Made by a program: the position numbers and the translations under genes. The notes under the pieces were generated by a model. The model worked only from the letters and a program-made list of their open reading frames with translations, was not told where the DNA came from and made no database searches. Below, piece by piece: positions 26,594 to 34,952 of a stretch of DNA of 60,169 nucleotides. The stretch comes from Acinetobacter pittii ANC 4050 (GTDB taxonomy: Bacteria > Pseudomonadota > Gammaproteobacteria > Pseudomonadales > Moraxellaceae): the NCBI RefSeq assembly GCF_000399685.1, contig NZ_KB976987.1, positions 873,330-933,498 of the forward strand. Direction: 5' to 3'. Each line of letters opens with the position of its first letter. The stretch's first letter is position 1.

Positions 26594-27661
26594 ATGACAA
26601 ATCCTAACGATTCAAATTGGATAATCTATGGAGCAAATGGCTACACGGGTGAGTTAATCGCTCGTGAAGCTGTACGCCAAGGTCTAAAACCAACTTTGGC
26701 TGGTCGTAACAAAGGCAAGGTTGAAACACTCGCTCAAGAGTTGGGGCTCAACTATAAAGCTTTTGGACTTGATAGCGTAGATGCAGTAAGTGAGCAAATC
26801 CAAGGCTTTAAATTGGTCATGCACTGCGCAGGACCATTTTCAGCGACCTCGAAGCCCATGATGGAAGCTTGTATAAAAGCAGGTGCTCACTATCTCGATA
26901 TTACTGGTGAAATTGCAGTTTTTGAATTAGCGCAGTCACTTAACAGCCAAGCCGAAAAAGCCGATATCGTGCTTTGTCCGGGTGTTGGTTTCGATGTGAT
27001 TCCGACAGACTGTGTGGCAGCTGCCTTGAAAGAAGCACTGCCAGATGCGACTCATTTAGCACTTGGTTTCGACTCAAGAACAGGACTTTCACCGGGTACT
27101 GCCAAAACCAGTACAGAAGGTATGGCAGAGGGTGGAAAAATTCGTAAAAATGGAAAAATTACTACAGTTCCATTGGCGCACTACGTCCGAACTATTGATT
27201 TTGGGGACGGTAAAAAAAGTGCTATGAGCGTTCCGTGGGGTGACGTATCTACAGCGTTCTATACAACAGGTATTCCAAACATTGAGGTGTTTGTACCCGC
27301 ATTTCCCAAAATGATCGTGTGCGCGAAAATGATGAACTATGTACGCCCCGTATTAAAACTAAAAGCTGTGCAGAAGTTTATTAAGTCGCGTATTGAAAAA
27401 ACGGTCGTTGGGCCAAATGAGGAACTCCGTGCGAAAGTACCAACCTATGTATGGGGTGAAGCGAGAAACTCACGTGGGGAAATAAAAACCGCCCGTATCC
27501 AAACAGAAAATGCTTATAGCCTTACGGTTAACGGCTCTCTAACTGTAGTGAATTATTTACTCAAAAATACCGTGAAAGGCGGTACATATACACCTGCAAA
27601 ACTGATGGGCTATAGGCTAGTGACTGAGTTGCCGGGTTCTGGTCCGCTGGTCATTAATTAA
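26594..27661 (+). CDS. Saccharopine dehydrogenase-like / trans-acting enoyl reductase family oxidoreductase
   Basis: 355 residues. The N-terminal Rossmann motif is IYGANGYTGELIAREAVRQG near residues 11-30; MHCAGPFSATSKPM and YLDITGEIAVFE are hallmarks of the saccharopine-dehydrogenase-like/trans-acting enoyl reductase group. Members are NAD(P)-dependent reductases of varied substrates. Cotranscribed with the OYE-family gene 15 bp upstream, and followed by a strong terminator. Physiological substrate unknown. Confidence 0.85.
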   Translation: MTNPNDSNWIIYGANGYTGELIAREAVRQGLKPTLAGRNKGKVETLAQELGLNYKAFGLDSVDAVSEQIQGFKLVMHCAGPFSATSKPMMEACIKAGAHYLDITGEIAVFELAQSLNSQAEKADIVLCPGVGFDVIPTDCVAAALKEALPDATHLALGFDSRTGLSPGTAKTSTEGMAEGGKIRKNGKITTVPLAHYVRTIDFGDGKKSAMSVPWGDVSTAFYTTGIPNIEVFVPAFPKMIVCAKMMNYVRPVLKLKAVQKFIKSRIEKTVVGPNEELRAKVPTYVWGEARNSRGEIKTARIQTENAYSLTVNGSLTVVNYLLKNTVKGGTYTPAKLMGYRLVTELPGSGPLVIN

Positions 27662-27695
27662 AAGCCTTTATTAAAACAGCATGTTTATAAATAGT

Positions 27696-27731
27696 CCCGA
27701 ACAAGGAGTCATTCTTGTTCGGGTTATTTTT
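27696..27731 (+). terminator. Terminator of the old-yellow-enzyme operon
   Basis: CCCGAACAAG pairs perfectly with CTTGTTCGGG, followed by TTATTTTT. Confidence 0.9.
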
Positions 27732-27861
27732 AAATATTTCAATTAAATATAGCTTTATATAGATGAAAGAAAAACAGCAAACAAAACACTCCATAAGAAA
27801 TAATTCAAATTGAATATACTAAAAAGCGATAAATATTTTTCATAACAAAGGAATGAGAATA

Positions 27862-28437
27862 ATGAGAAAACTCATACTATTTCTACATGCATCGCTTGAT
27901 GGTTTTGTGGAGGGTCCAAATGGGGCAATGGACATAGGTTGGATTGCTTACGACGCTGATTTAGCAAATCATGCCAAAGAAGTTTTGAGCACTGCCGATA
28001 CTGTGATTTGGGGGCGTGCAACTTACCAAATGATGCATAATTACTGGCCAACCATGCTTTCAAACCCAGAAGCTTCGGAGCACGAACGAAATCATGCTGA
28101 GTGGATTGAAAAGACAGAAAAAATCGTTTTTTCAACTACTTTAGATACAGTTGAATGGAATAATTCCAGACTGGTGAAAGACCATGTCGAAGAAGAAATT
28201 AATAGACTCAAACAAGAACAAGGCAAGGATATGGTGATTCTGGGGAGTCCTCGCTTTGCGCATTATCTGATGCAACTTGGTTTAATTGATGAATACAAAA
28301 TTACGGTTTCGCCTGTGCTGATTGGTAGTGGCTTGCCACTATTCCAAGGTATTCAAGAAAAGACTAATCTTAAACTTATTGAAAATAAAACGTTTGCTTC
28401 AGGTGCAATAGGCCTTCACTATAAAAAGATTGGCTGA
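27862..28437 (+). CDS. Dihydrofolate reductase family protein (RibD C-terminal-like)
   Basis: About 191 residues. It starts RKLILFLHASLDGFVEGPNG, with DTVIWGRATYQMMHNYWP near residue 50 and VILGSPRFAHYLMQLGLIDEY near 125: the YyaP/YwjB-type DHFR/RibD-C fold. Such proteins are small NADPH-binding reductases of unsettled role, not the housekeeping FolA. AAAGGA gives the best spacing to ATG 27862. No MerR-type promoter is present upstream, unlike its neighbours. Confidence 0.85.
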   Translation: MRKLILFLHASLDGFVEGPNGAMDIGWIAYDADLANHAKEVLSTADTVIWGRATYQMMHNYWPTMLSNPEASEHERNHAEWIEKTEKIVFSTTLDTVEWNNSRLVKDHVEEEINRLKQEQGKDMVILGSPRFAHYLMQLGLIDEYKITVSPVLIGSGLPLFQGIQEKTNLKLIENKTFASGAIGLHYKKIG

Positions 28438-28457
28438 TTTTTTATAGTATTTACATG

Positions 28458-28498
28458 AAAAAGACGAATTACAGAATAGGGCTGTAATTCGTCTTTTT
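28458..28498. terminator. Bidirectional terminator between convergent genes
   Basis: A perfect 17-bp stem, AAAAAGACGAATTACAG with its inverse, 7-base loop, T-runs on both strands. Confidence 0.93.
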
Positions 28499-28502
28499 AG
28501 AT

Positions 28503-29309
28503 TTATTGAATGCTACTTAAACGCTTAACAACTGCCTCGGCAATTTCTTTACTCGACTGAGGGTTTTGTCCCGTAATAATTCTGTCGTCCGAAACCACAT
28601 ATGAGGTAAATGGAACAAATGCTTGTTTATATTTTGCTCCACGTTCAATGAGTCTATTTTGTAGTGAAAAAGGAACTTGAGACTTAATACCCGACAGCGT
28701 TTCTTCAATATTTGCGAAACCCGTAACGGTTCTATCTACAATTAAAGGTTTGCCATTTTCATCCTGCAAAGGTAATAAACCACCCACGCCGTGACATACT
28801 GCTGAAATGATCCCTCCTTGGCGATAGATCTGTTCACTAATGTTCTGCAAGGCTTTATTGGTCGGGAAATCCCACATAGTGCCGTGGCCACCAGTATAGT
28901 AAATAGCTTTATACTGGGTAGGATTAATTGCGCTCGGAGCTAACGTTGTTTTTAACCGCTGCATAAACGCTGGGTCAGCTAAATGATGACGTGCTGATTT
29001 GTCTAAGTAAATGGACTTTAAACTACGTTCATCTAGAGGAATCTGACCGCCTAAAGGACTTACAAAATCCATATCATAGCCAGCAGCTAAAGCCACATCA
29101 TAAAAATGAGTGAGTTCAGTCAGCCAAAGTCCTGTTTTATCCGAACGGGAAGGGTAAGCCGAATGATTGGTCATCACGACTAAAATTTTTCCATTTGCTT
29201 TGCTAAGGCTTTGAGTTTTATCTAACTCTGCGGCATATGCCACATTGGTAGTCAAAAAAATAGCAAAAATAATGGTTAACCAACGCTGAAAATCCCAAAC
29301 TTTAAACAT
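28503..29309 (-). CDS. Exported DJ-1/PfpI family protein
   Basis: About 268 residues. The N-terminus has a hydrophobic signal segment (LTIIFAIFLTTNVAYAAE, cleavage likely after AYA). The DJ-1 fold follows: YYTGGHGTMWDFP near residue 130 and the nucleophile Cys in ISAVCHGVGGLLPL near 160. The Hsp31-like group has glyoxalase or deglycase and chaperone activity, usually in the cytoplasm; export is unusual. AGGA lies 8 bp before ATG 29309, preferred to the upstream ATG. A paralogue without signal peptide lies at 29958. It is controlled by MerR-type promoter 4. Confidence 0.87.
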   Translation of the reverse strand: MFKVWDFQRWLTIIFAIFLTTNVAYAAELDKTQSLSKANGKILVVMTNHSAYPSRSDKTGLWLTELTHFYDVALAAGYDMDFVSPLGGQIPLDERSLKSIYLDKSARHHLADPAFMQRLKTTLAPSAINPTQYKAIYYTGGHGTMWDFPTNKALQNISEQIYRQGGIISAVCHGVGGLLPLQDENGKPLIVDRTVTGFANIEETLSGIKSQVPFSLQNRLIERGAKYKQAFVPFTSYVVSDDRIITGQNPQSSKEIAEAVVKRLSSIQ

Positions 29310-29339
29310 CACAGGTTCCTCATCTATCACCTGTGATCT

Positions 29340-29370
29340 ATCGTATGTTTAAAGTGTACTTTAAGGTCAA
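29340..29370 (-). promoter_or_regulatory. MerR-type promoter 4 (exported DJ-1 gene)
   Basis: Minus strand: TTGACC, 19-bp spacer with TTAAAGTACACTTTAA (perfect palindrome), then TACGAT, 31 bp before the start codon. Confidence 0.83.
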
Positions 29371-29385
29371 TAGTTCTTTAAGAAA

Positions 29386-29802
29386 TTACGGTGTTCTTGC
29401 TTTGTCGTAATAGAGGTTCATGAGTCGTTCTGCATTTTCTTCGCAAGTAATTTCATCTGGTTTGTTATTAATCGCTTCAACCATGGTTCGTAAATTTTGC
29501 TTACTCACTTTTAGTTTTTGTTCTAAAAGTTCAATTTCTTGAATTTTTGATTCAAGTGTTTGGATGAGTGCGTCATGGTTCCAACTACTCACTTTTGAAG
29601 GAAGAAAGGCTTTAATTTCTGCTAAAGAAAATCCAACTTGCTGGGCTTGTTGAATTAAGGAAAGTTGCTTTAAATCGTTGTCGGTATATTCGCGGTAGCC
29701 ATTTGATTTTCTTTTGGCTTTAGGTAAGAGTTTGATTTGCTCGTAGTAACGAATTGTAGGGGTACTTAAACCGCTTAGTTTAGATAACTCGCTAATATTC
29801 AT
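29386..29802 (-). CDS. MerR family transcriptional regulator
   Basis: About 138 residues. The winged helix opens with ISELSKLSGLSTPTIRYYEQ, followed by NGYREYTDND, then a long dimerisation coiled coil (residues 75-115). A single Cys, near residue 121, is not arranged as a metal site, so a metal-sensing role is unlikely; it might react with electrophiles. Five promoters with 19-bp spacers and a shared dyad lie within 6 kb, one overlapping its own start, so it is the obvious regulator of all five. ATG 29802 fits the family start; 29823 is an upstream alternative inside the operator. Confidence 0.88.
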   Translation of the reverse strand: MNISELSKLSGLSTPTIRYYEQIKLLPKAKRKSNGYREYTDNDLKQLSLIQQAQQVGFSLAEIKAFLPSKVSSWNHDALIQTLESKIQEIELLEQKLKVSKQNLRTMVEAINNKPDEITCEENAERLMNLYYDKARTP

Positions 29803-29816
29803 AGCCACATACTCTA

Positions 29817-29847
29817 TTGACATTCAAGTTAACTTTAGACTTATAGT
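29817..29847 (+). promoter_or_regulatory. MerR-type promoter 5 (cytoplasmic DJ-1 gene; overlaps merR start region)
   Basis: TTGACA, 19-bp spacer with TTCAAGTTAACTTTAG, then TATAGT, on the plus strand. It lies between the divergent regulator and the DJ-1 gene, so binding could also autoregulate the regulator. Confidence 0.83.
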
Positions 29848-29957
29848 CATGTAAAAGCAAGGTTCATAACTTTACCAAGCACACACTTTCAGTAACAGCT
29901 TTCTATGTTTTGATAGATGAAAGATAAAATTATAAATATGAAAAATGAGGTGATGAA

Positions 29958-30650
29958 ATGTCTAAACGTATACTACACGTCGTGACCAATGTTTCACGCT
30001 ATAAAGATATCGATGAACCAACAGGGCTGTGGCTAGGCGAGCTTACCCATGCCTATGATGAATTTGAAAAGCAAGGCTATATACAAGACATTGTTAGTCC
30101 CAATGGCGGAAAAACTCCGATTGAACCAAAATCATTAGGAGCTTTGGTTTCTGACAAGTCTGTAAAAGCGAGGGAAGATGATCAAGCTTTTATGACTTTA
30201 TTGGCCAATACTTTTAAGCCTTCCGATATTAATTGGCAAGATTATGATGTGATCTATTACACAGGCGGTCACGGTGTCATGTGGGATTTTTTAGATAATC
30301 CTGAACTGCAAGAAATCACTAAAAATATTTATGAAAAGGGTGGCATTGTTTCGAGTGTCTGTCATGGGTATTGCGGCTTGCTCAATATACGGCTTTCAAA
30401 TGGCGAACGACTGATAAAAGACAAAAAGTTAACGGGCTTTGCATGGAGTGAAGAGGTTTTGGCAGGGGTCGCGAAAAAGGTCCCATACAATGCTGAAGAG
30501 TTGGCTAAAGAATATGGTGCACATTATGATAAGGCCTTTGTTCCATTTGCACCGCATGTGGTTCAAGACGGCAATTTAATTACAGGACAAAACCCGTTTT
30601 CTGCTAAAAAAACAGCTTTAGCGATAATAGAAGAGTTAGAAAAGTCATAA
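29958..30650 (+). CDS. Cytoplasmic DJ-1/PfpI family protein (Hsp31-like)
   Basis: 230 residues, no signal peptide. YYTGGHGVMWDF near residue 100 and the nucleophile elbow SSVCHGYCGLL near 134 match the exported paralogue at 28503 closely, as do GLWLGELTHAYDEF and VSPNGGKTPIEP. The group detoxifies reactive aldehydes such as methylglyoxal. GAGGTG precedes the ATG. A MerR-type promoter lies about 110 bp upstream. Confidence 0.88.
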   Translation: MSKRILHVVTNVSRYKDIDEPTGLWLGELTHAYDEFEKQGYIQDIVSPNGGKTPIEPKSLGALVSDKSVKAREDDQAFMTLLANTFKPSDINWQDYDVIYYTGGHGVMWDFLDNPELQEITKNIYEKGGIVSSVCHGYCGLLNIRLSNGERLIKDKKLTGFAWSEEVLAGVAKKVPYNAEELAKEYGAHYDKAFVPFAPHVVQDGNLITGQNPFSAKKTALAIIEELEKS

Positions 30651-30668
30651 TTTAATGACTCAAAAAAA

Positions 30669-30704
30669 CCTAAAAGCAAAACCAGCAACGGCTTTGCTTT
30701 TAGG
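30669..30704. terminator. Terminator between convergent DJ-1 and NDH-2-like genes
   Basis: CCTAAAAGCAAA pairs with TTTGCTTTTAGG across a 12-base loop. Confidence 0.85.
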
Positions 30705-30739
30705 GTATCTAAATAAGTAGTTGTTGTAGAAAACTAATA

Positions 30740-31945
30740 TTAAGGAACAATCACAAAATCAGGGTTTGCGATTGCAAAAATTGCTTCGCGATCTGCAACT
30801 GGCGGATAAATCCAGACCGTATTAATTTCTTGTTTAATTTTTTTCGCCTCTTCACGTACAAACTGAACTTTTCGATCCCATCCTTCAGTATAAAGTGCGC
30901 CCCATGGGCCTAAGTCAACACAAGTCACATACTTTGGTTGGCTATAGGCATGTAATGGTAAATCAACCAATTCTGCGGCAGCATTGTAACCAGCTACACG
31001 GCCTAGGCTCATCGCATGCTGACATGACATCACGTTAAAATTACCTAAATCGTCGGTTGGAACTTTTACCGTATCACCCGTCACAAAAATATTTTTTGCC
31101 TCAGGTGCATGTAAATAAGCATTCCCTAAAATACGGCCTAAATTATCTTTTTCACCTGCAATTTGAGAGGTAAGCGAGTTCGCTCGCATGCCTGCAGTCC
31201 AAATAACCGTCTTTGCTTCAATTCTTTCGCCGTTAGAAAGGGTTACACCAGAAGCATCAAGTGCAGTAACGCGTAGCCCAGCTTTACCTTCCACACCGAG
31301 TTCGTCGAGAGCTTCACGAATGATAGCCGCAGCTTCATCACCCAATGCTGCACCAATTTCTGTAGATGAATCGACTAAAACCACACGAATATCAGTTTCA
31401 CCTAAAATATTACGCAGACGTTCTGGCATTTCAGTCACTGTTTCAAGCCCAGTCAGGCCGCCACCAGCAACAACTACAGTATTACGAGCTGCATTTGCAG
31501 GTTTATGGGCTAAGTTTTTAAGATGCTGGTCTAATTTTTCCGCATCTTCTAATGTGCTTACGCTAAATCCATACTCGGTAAGACCTGGTATTGGTGGCAT
31601 AAACGTGGTGCTTCCAGTGGCCAGAATAAAACGGTCATAGCTTAAAGTCTGTTTATCGCCCTGAGTTGTGGTAATCACAAGATTTTGGGCAGCAGCATCA
31701 ATTTCATTTACCCAGCCAGCTACATATTTAACATCAACTACGCTTAATAGTTCTGAAATATCAGGGTACATATTTTCAAGTACAGCTTCATAAAGACGAG
31801 GACGAATATCCACATTTGGACTAGGGGAAACCATTACCACTTCAATGTTTTGTTCTTGCGAAGCTAAGTGAATTGCCCGTTGTGCAGCAAGTGCAGCCCA
31901 TAAACCAGCAAAGCCAGAACCTGCAATAATAATACGTTTACTCAT
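30740..31945 (-). CDS. NAD(P)/FAD-dependent oxidoreductase (type II NADH dehydrogenase-like)
   Basis: About 401 residues. The FAD motif is RIIIAGSGFAGLWAALAAQR at the start, the NAD domain VVVAGGGLTGLETVTEM near residue 160, and the second FAD contact NIFVTGDTVKVP near 290. This is the NDH-2/FccB-like disulfide-reductase group that oxidises NAD(P)H with quinone or another acceptor. AAGGA lies 7 bp before ATG 31945. An Rrf2 regulator of the same orientation lies 158 bp upstream. No C-terminal membrane helix is obvious. Confidence 0.85.
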   Translation of the reverse strand: MSKRIIIAGSGFAGLWAALAAQRAIHLASQEQNIEVVMVSPSPNVDIRPRLYEAVLENMYPDISELLSVVDVKYVAGWVNEIDAAAQNLVITTTQGDKQTLSYDRFILATGSTTFMPPIPGLTEYGFSVSTLEDAEKLDQHLKNLAHKPANAARNTVVVAGGGLTGLETVTEMPERLRNILGETDIRVVLVDSSTEIGAALGDEAAAIIREALDELGVEGKAGLRVTALDASGVTLSNGERIEAKTVIWTAGMRANSLTSQIAGEKDNLGRILGNAYLHAPEAKNIFVTGDTVKVPTDDLGNFNVMSCQHAMSLGRVAGYNAAAELVDLPLHAYSQPKYVTCVDLGPWGALYTEGWDRKVQFVREEAKKIKQEINTVWIYPPVADREAIFAIANPDFVIVP

Positions 31946-32103
31946 TTGATTATCCTTTTGATAAGTTTTCGGACAACACATTCCAGCTCATCACAAAATT
32001 TAGGGTGAGCGAATCCATTCTCTGATTTTCCGAAAAAATCTGAGAAGGCGTTTAAAAAGGATTAGGGGGAGTTTACTTTAGGGCGCGGAGCCCTATCAGC
32101 TTA

Positions 32104-32652
32104 TTAGTCGGGCGTATCCCGTGATATTTTACTTTTTCGCATTTTTGCTGTTCTTCCTTCAATGCGTTCACTGATCCAACCATTTACATCACTAAAAAAT
32201 ACGTCGGGTGCATAACGGCCAAAACGGTCTGCAATATCGCCAAGTGTATGAGCACCTAAAGCGTCTCGCATGGCTTTTTCAGCCTGTAGCATGACTGCAT
32301 GCACTGCGCACACACCACTGGTTGCCCAATCTGGTGGGGCATTGTTAAAGACTGCACATTTTCCACGGACTTCTTGACACTCAAAAAGCGGTTTTTCACC
32401 CTCAATTGCATTCACGATATCTAAAAAACTAATTTCGTGCTCAGAGCGAGCCAGTAAATATCCGCCGCGAACACCTTCTTGTGCTACAACAAGTCCAGCC
32501 TTTTCAAGTTTAGGAAAAATCTTGGCCATAAAACTTGGAGAAACTCCTTGTAATTCGGCAAGATCCTTACTACTCAAAGGTTTATCTTCATTGTTCACAA
32601 GAAAAAGAAGACAGTGAATCGCATACTCGACGCTACTAGTGATATAAGCCAT
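32104..32652 (-). CDS. Rrf2 family transcriptional regulator
   Basis: 182 residues. The winged helix is near residues 25-70 (LSSKDLAELQGVSPSFMAKI, then GVRGGYLLARS). Three Cys residues near 93, 100 and 117 (ECQEVRGKC ... GVC) occupy the region that binds an Fe-S cluster in IscR/NsrR, suggesting a redox or NO sensor. A C-terminal 30-residue basic extension is present. Two inverted repeats lie upstream of its start, and the NDH-2-like gene lies downstream in the same direction. Confidence 0.85.
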   Translation of the reverse strand: MAYITSSVEYAIHCLLFLVNNEDKPLSSKDLAELQGVSPSFMAKIFPKLEKAGLVVAQEGVRGGYLLARSEHEISFLDIVNAIEGEKPLFECQEVRGKCAVFNNAPPDWATSGVCAVHAVMLQAEKAMRDALGAHTLGDIADRFGRYAPDVFFSDVNGWISERIEGRTAKMRKSKISRDTPD

Positions 32653-32676
32653 TTAATTTCATAATTGATCAACTAT

Positions 32677-32703
32677 AAACACAGACTAAAGCAGTCTGTG
32701 TTT
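32677..32703 (-). promoter_or_regulatory. Inverted repeat over the rrf2-type gene promoter
   Basis: AAACACAGACT and AGTCTGTGTTT are perfect inverses separated by 5 bp, 25 bp before the start. A -35-like TTGACT abuts it, so it is well placed as an operator. Confidence 0.65.
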
Positions 32704-32715
32704 TAAGTCAATAAT

Positions 32716-32744
32716 AAAACTAAGACAAAATTAGTCCTAGTTTT
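32716..32744 (-). promoter_or_regulatory. Second inverted repeat upstream of the rrf2-type gene
   Basis: AAAACTAAGAC and GTCCTAGTTTT form an imperfect dyad just upstream of the promoter-like TTGACT. Confidence 0.5.
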
Positions 32745-32850
32745 ATTTGGAATTATTAAAGAGAGGGTAAATAGGCGATATATATCTGAATTTAAATACC
32801 TTTAAAGTAAAATTAGGGGCTATAAATAATTTAAAAAATATTGAAAAAAC

Positions 32851-33870
32851 TTACGAACGCCACCAATAATTTTCAACATTTGGCTCGTTTAAGTTTAAGA
32901 GTTCACCCATTTGAGGTGTACTAATCGCTAACTCGTTTTGTTGAGCCAAAGCCACTATACGTTCAAACGGGTCGTCCCAAGCATGAAGTGCCAAGTCAAA
33001 AGTACCATTGTGTATAGGCAACAAATGACGTCCTTTTAAATCGATATGTGCTTGCAGCGTTTGCTCGGGTTGCATATGAACATCTGGCCATTCAGGGTCA
33101 TAAGCACCTGTTTCTAACATGGTGAGATCGAAGGGACCATAGCGATGTCCAATCTCTTTAAACCCATCAAAATATCCCGTGTCACCGCTAAAAAATACAC
33201 GTAAGTCATTATCGATAATCACCCACGAGGCCCAAAGTGTTGCATTGCTATCGCCCATACCGCGGCCTGAAAAATGATGGGCAGGGGTAGCAACCAGTTC
33301 AAGTCCATCTATATGTGTGGTGTCCCACCAGTCGAGTTGCTGAACTTTTTCTGCTGGAATTCCCCATTTAATGAGCGTATCACCCACGCCAAGTGGAGTT
33401 AAGAAATGCTCGACTTTATCATTAAGTTGCATCACTGCGTGGTAGTCCAGATGGTCGTAGTGGTTATGCGATAAAATCACGCCTTTAATAGGTGGTAAGT
33501 CAGCAATGTTAATCGGTGGTTGATGAAAACGTTTTGGGCCAATCCACTGAAAAGGTGAAGCACGCTTCGAAAAAACAGGGTCAGTTAACCAAAACTCATT
33601 TTGTAGTTTTAACAAAATCGTTGAATGTCCCAAACGAAATAGAGAGCGGTCAGGTGCACTTAAAAGTTGTGCTTTTGACAAACTTAAAACAGGAATATCT
33701 CGGTTAGGTACAGTGTACTTCGGTTTATTAAACAGAAACTTCCACATGAGCTGGAGTGTTTTGCCAAAAGAAGGCTTGTGTTGGTTCGGACGTGTATTTT
33801 TAAATTTGCCATTATGCTGCTGAGATGGCATTAAAGGAGAGGACAAATCTGTTGTGTTTGAAATCGTCAT
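32851..33870 (-). CDS. Metallo-beta-lactamase-fold hydrolase (UlaG/NAPE-PLD-like)
   Basis: 339 residues. The metal motif SHNHYDHLD (HxHxDH) is near residue 134, followed by ATPAHHFSGRG near 193, FFSGDTGY near 225 and LPIHNGTFDL near 287, together giving the dinuclear zinc site. NAPE-PLD-like bacterial members are lipid or lactone hydrolases of uncertain substrate. AAGGA precedes the ATG. A palindrome 77 bp upstream matches the one before the adjacent TetR gene, so TetR probably controls it. Confidence 0.85.
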   Translation of the reverse strand: MTISNTTDLSSPLMPSQQHNGKFKNTRPNQHKPSFGKTLQLMWKFLFNKPKYTVPNRDIPVLSLSKAQLLSAPDRSLFRLGHSTILLKLQNEFWLTDPVFSKRASPFQWIGPKRFHQPPINIADLPPIKGVILSHNHYDHLDYHAVMQLNDKVEHFLTPLGVGDTLIKWGIPAEKVQQLDWWDTTHIDGLELVATPAHHFSGRGMGDSNATLWASWVIIDNDLRVFFSGDTGYFDGFKEIGHRYGPFDLTMLETGAYDPEWPDVHMQPEQTLQAHIDLKGRHLLPIHNGTFDLALHAWDDPFERIVALAQQNELAISTPQMGELLNLNEPNVENYWWRS

Positions 33871-33947
33871 CTTGTTTTTCCTTATAGGAACAAACCTATA
33901 TGTACCAATAAGAACTTGGGCTAAGTGCTTATTTTAATTTAGTTAAA

Positions 33948-33961
33948 TGAGTATTTACTCA
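33948..33961 (-). promoter_or_regulatory. TetR operator copy upstream of the MBL hydrolase
   Basis: TGAGTATTTACTCA, 14 bp, the same half-sites as the palindrome at 34598-34611. Confidence 0.75.
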
Positions 33962-33979
33962 CTCATTAATTGGATTAAA

Positions 33980-34004
33980 AATAAGGACGCCGTGCATCCT
34001 TATT
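33980..34004 (-). terminator. Terminator of the TetR gene
   Basis: On the minus strand AATAAGGA pairs with TCCTTATT and is followed by a T-run. Confidence 0.75.
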
Positions 34005-34011
34005 CTTTTAT

Positions 34012-34581
34012 CTATATTGAAACTGCATGCCAAAACGCTTCAAAACCAGATTTGCGATAACGCTTGGCTTGAGAAGGGTCTTGGGCAATAAAGTTGAGTG
34101 TAACTTCGGCAAGCGCACCTAAAATTGAAGCAATAAATAACGGTGGATAATCTCTTAATTTGCCATCGTTAATACATTCTTGAATGTTTTGAGTGAGGTC
34201 ACAAAAGGTTTGCATACCAATTTGTTTGCTTTGCTCGGTAATTTGTTCTGATGTGGAAAGCTGTGCCATGACTTTTCGTTTCAGGGGAGCTTCTAGACTC
34301 CAGTCCAAATAGCTTTGCCAGATATGCGACATTTGTGTTTGTAGGTCGGAGTCAGCAGGATAACCAAGCATCATGACCTGACGCAGTTCGGCCTTTAGTG
34401 AAAGATATAATTGGTTAAGCAATTCTTCTTTATTACTAAAATAGGTAAATAAAGTTCCTTCTGCCACGCCAGCAACTTTAGCAATTTTCGAGGTAGACGC
34501 ACGTTCGCCAAGCTCAGCTAATATTTCAATAGCAGCGCTTAAAATTGCATTACGTTTATCTTCACTACGGGGACGAGCCAT
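34012..34581 (-). CDS. TetR family transcriptional regulator
   Basis: 189 residues. The HTH is STSKIAKVAGVAEGTLFTYF near residues 24-43, followed by SNKEELLNQLY; the C-terminal domain is a helical ligand pocket. A perfect 16-bp palindrome sits 16 bp upstream of the ATG and a near-identical one precedes the MBL-fold gene, which is good evidence for autoregulation and control of that hydrolase. Confidence 0.88.
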   Translation of the reverse strand: MARPRSEDKRNAILSAAIEILAELGERASTSKIAKVAGVAEGTLFTYFSNKEELLNQLYLSLKAELRQVMMLGYPADSDLQTQMSHIWQSYLDWSLEAPLKRKVMAQLSTSEQITEQSKQIGMQTFCDLTQNIQECINDGKLRDYPPLFIASILGALAEVTLNFIAQDPSQAKRYRKSGFEAFWHAVSI

Positions 34582-34596
34582 ATATAAACATATTAA

Positions 34597-34612
34597 TTGA
34601 GTGATTACTCAA
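34597..34612 (-). promoter_or_regulatory. TetR operator at its own promoter
   Basis: TTGAGTGATTACTCAA, perfect palindrome, sharing TGAGT-N4-ACTCA with the site at 33948. Confidence 0.8.
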
Positions 34613-34952
34613 TCATACATAAAAATAGTTAAAGCACAAGAAAGATTTTGTGAAGGTAAAAAGAAACATGGGTATTAATCAGAAGATATTTTTACTAAGA
34701 AATATACTTATTTCTCCATTCATTAAGTGCTTTAGCGATGAGAGTTAAAGTGGATTTAAGTCTAATAATCTATTGAAATTGTATAATATATTTATAAAAA
34801 GTATAAAAATTGGCTCCTTCGATTGATCAAGAAATGGCCCTCGTTTATTCAGTTTAAAAAGTACACATTGAAGCCTAAAGATATATCCATTGTATATCTT
34901 ATTACGGCTGGGAAGCCGCTTAAACTTAATACAACTAAACAAGAAGGATATT
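34613..34952. other. Intergenic region upstream of the exported amidohydrolase
   Basis: AT-rich; it carries promoter elements for the TetR gene on one side and the amidohydrolase on the other. I see no separate gene. AAGGA lies just before ATG 34953. Confidence 0.4.

Noticed and set aside
31188..31640. 150-codon rightward ORF opposite the NDH-2-like gene
   Set aside because: Low-complexity Ser/Val-rich translation and full overlap with a conserved flavoprotein on the other strand.
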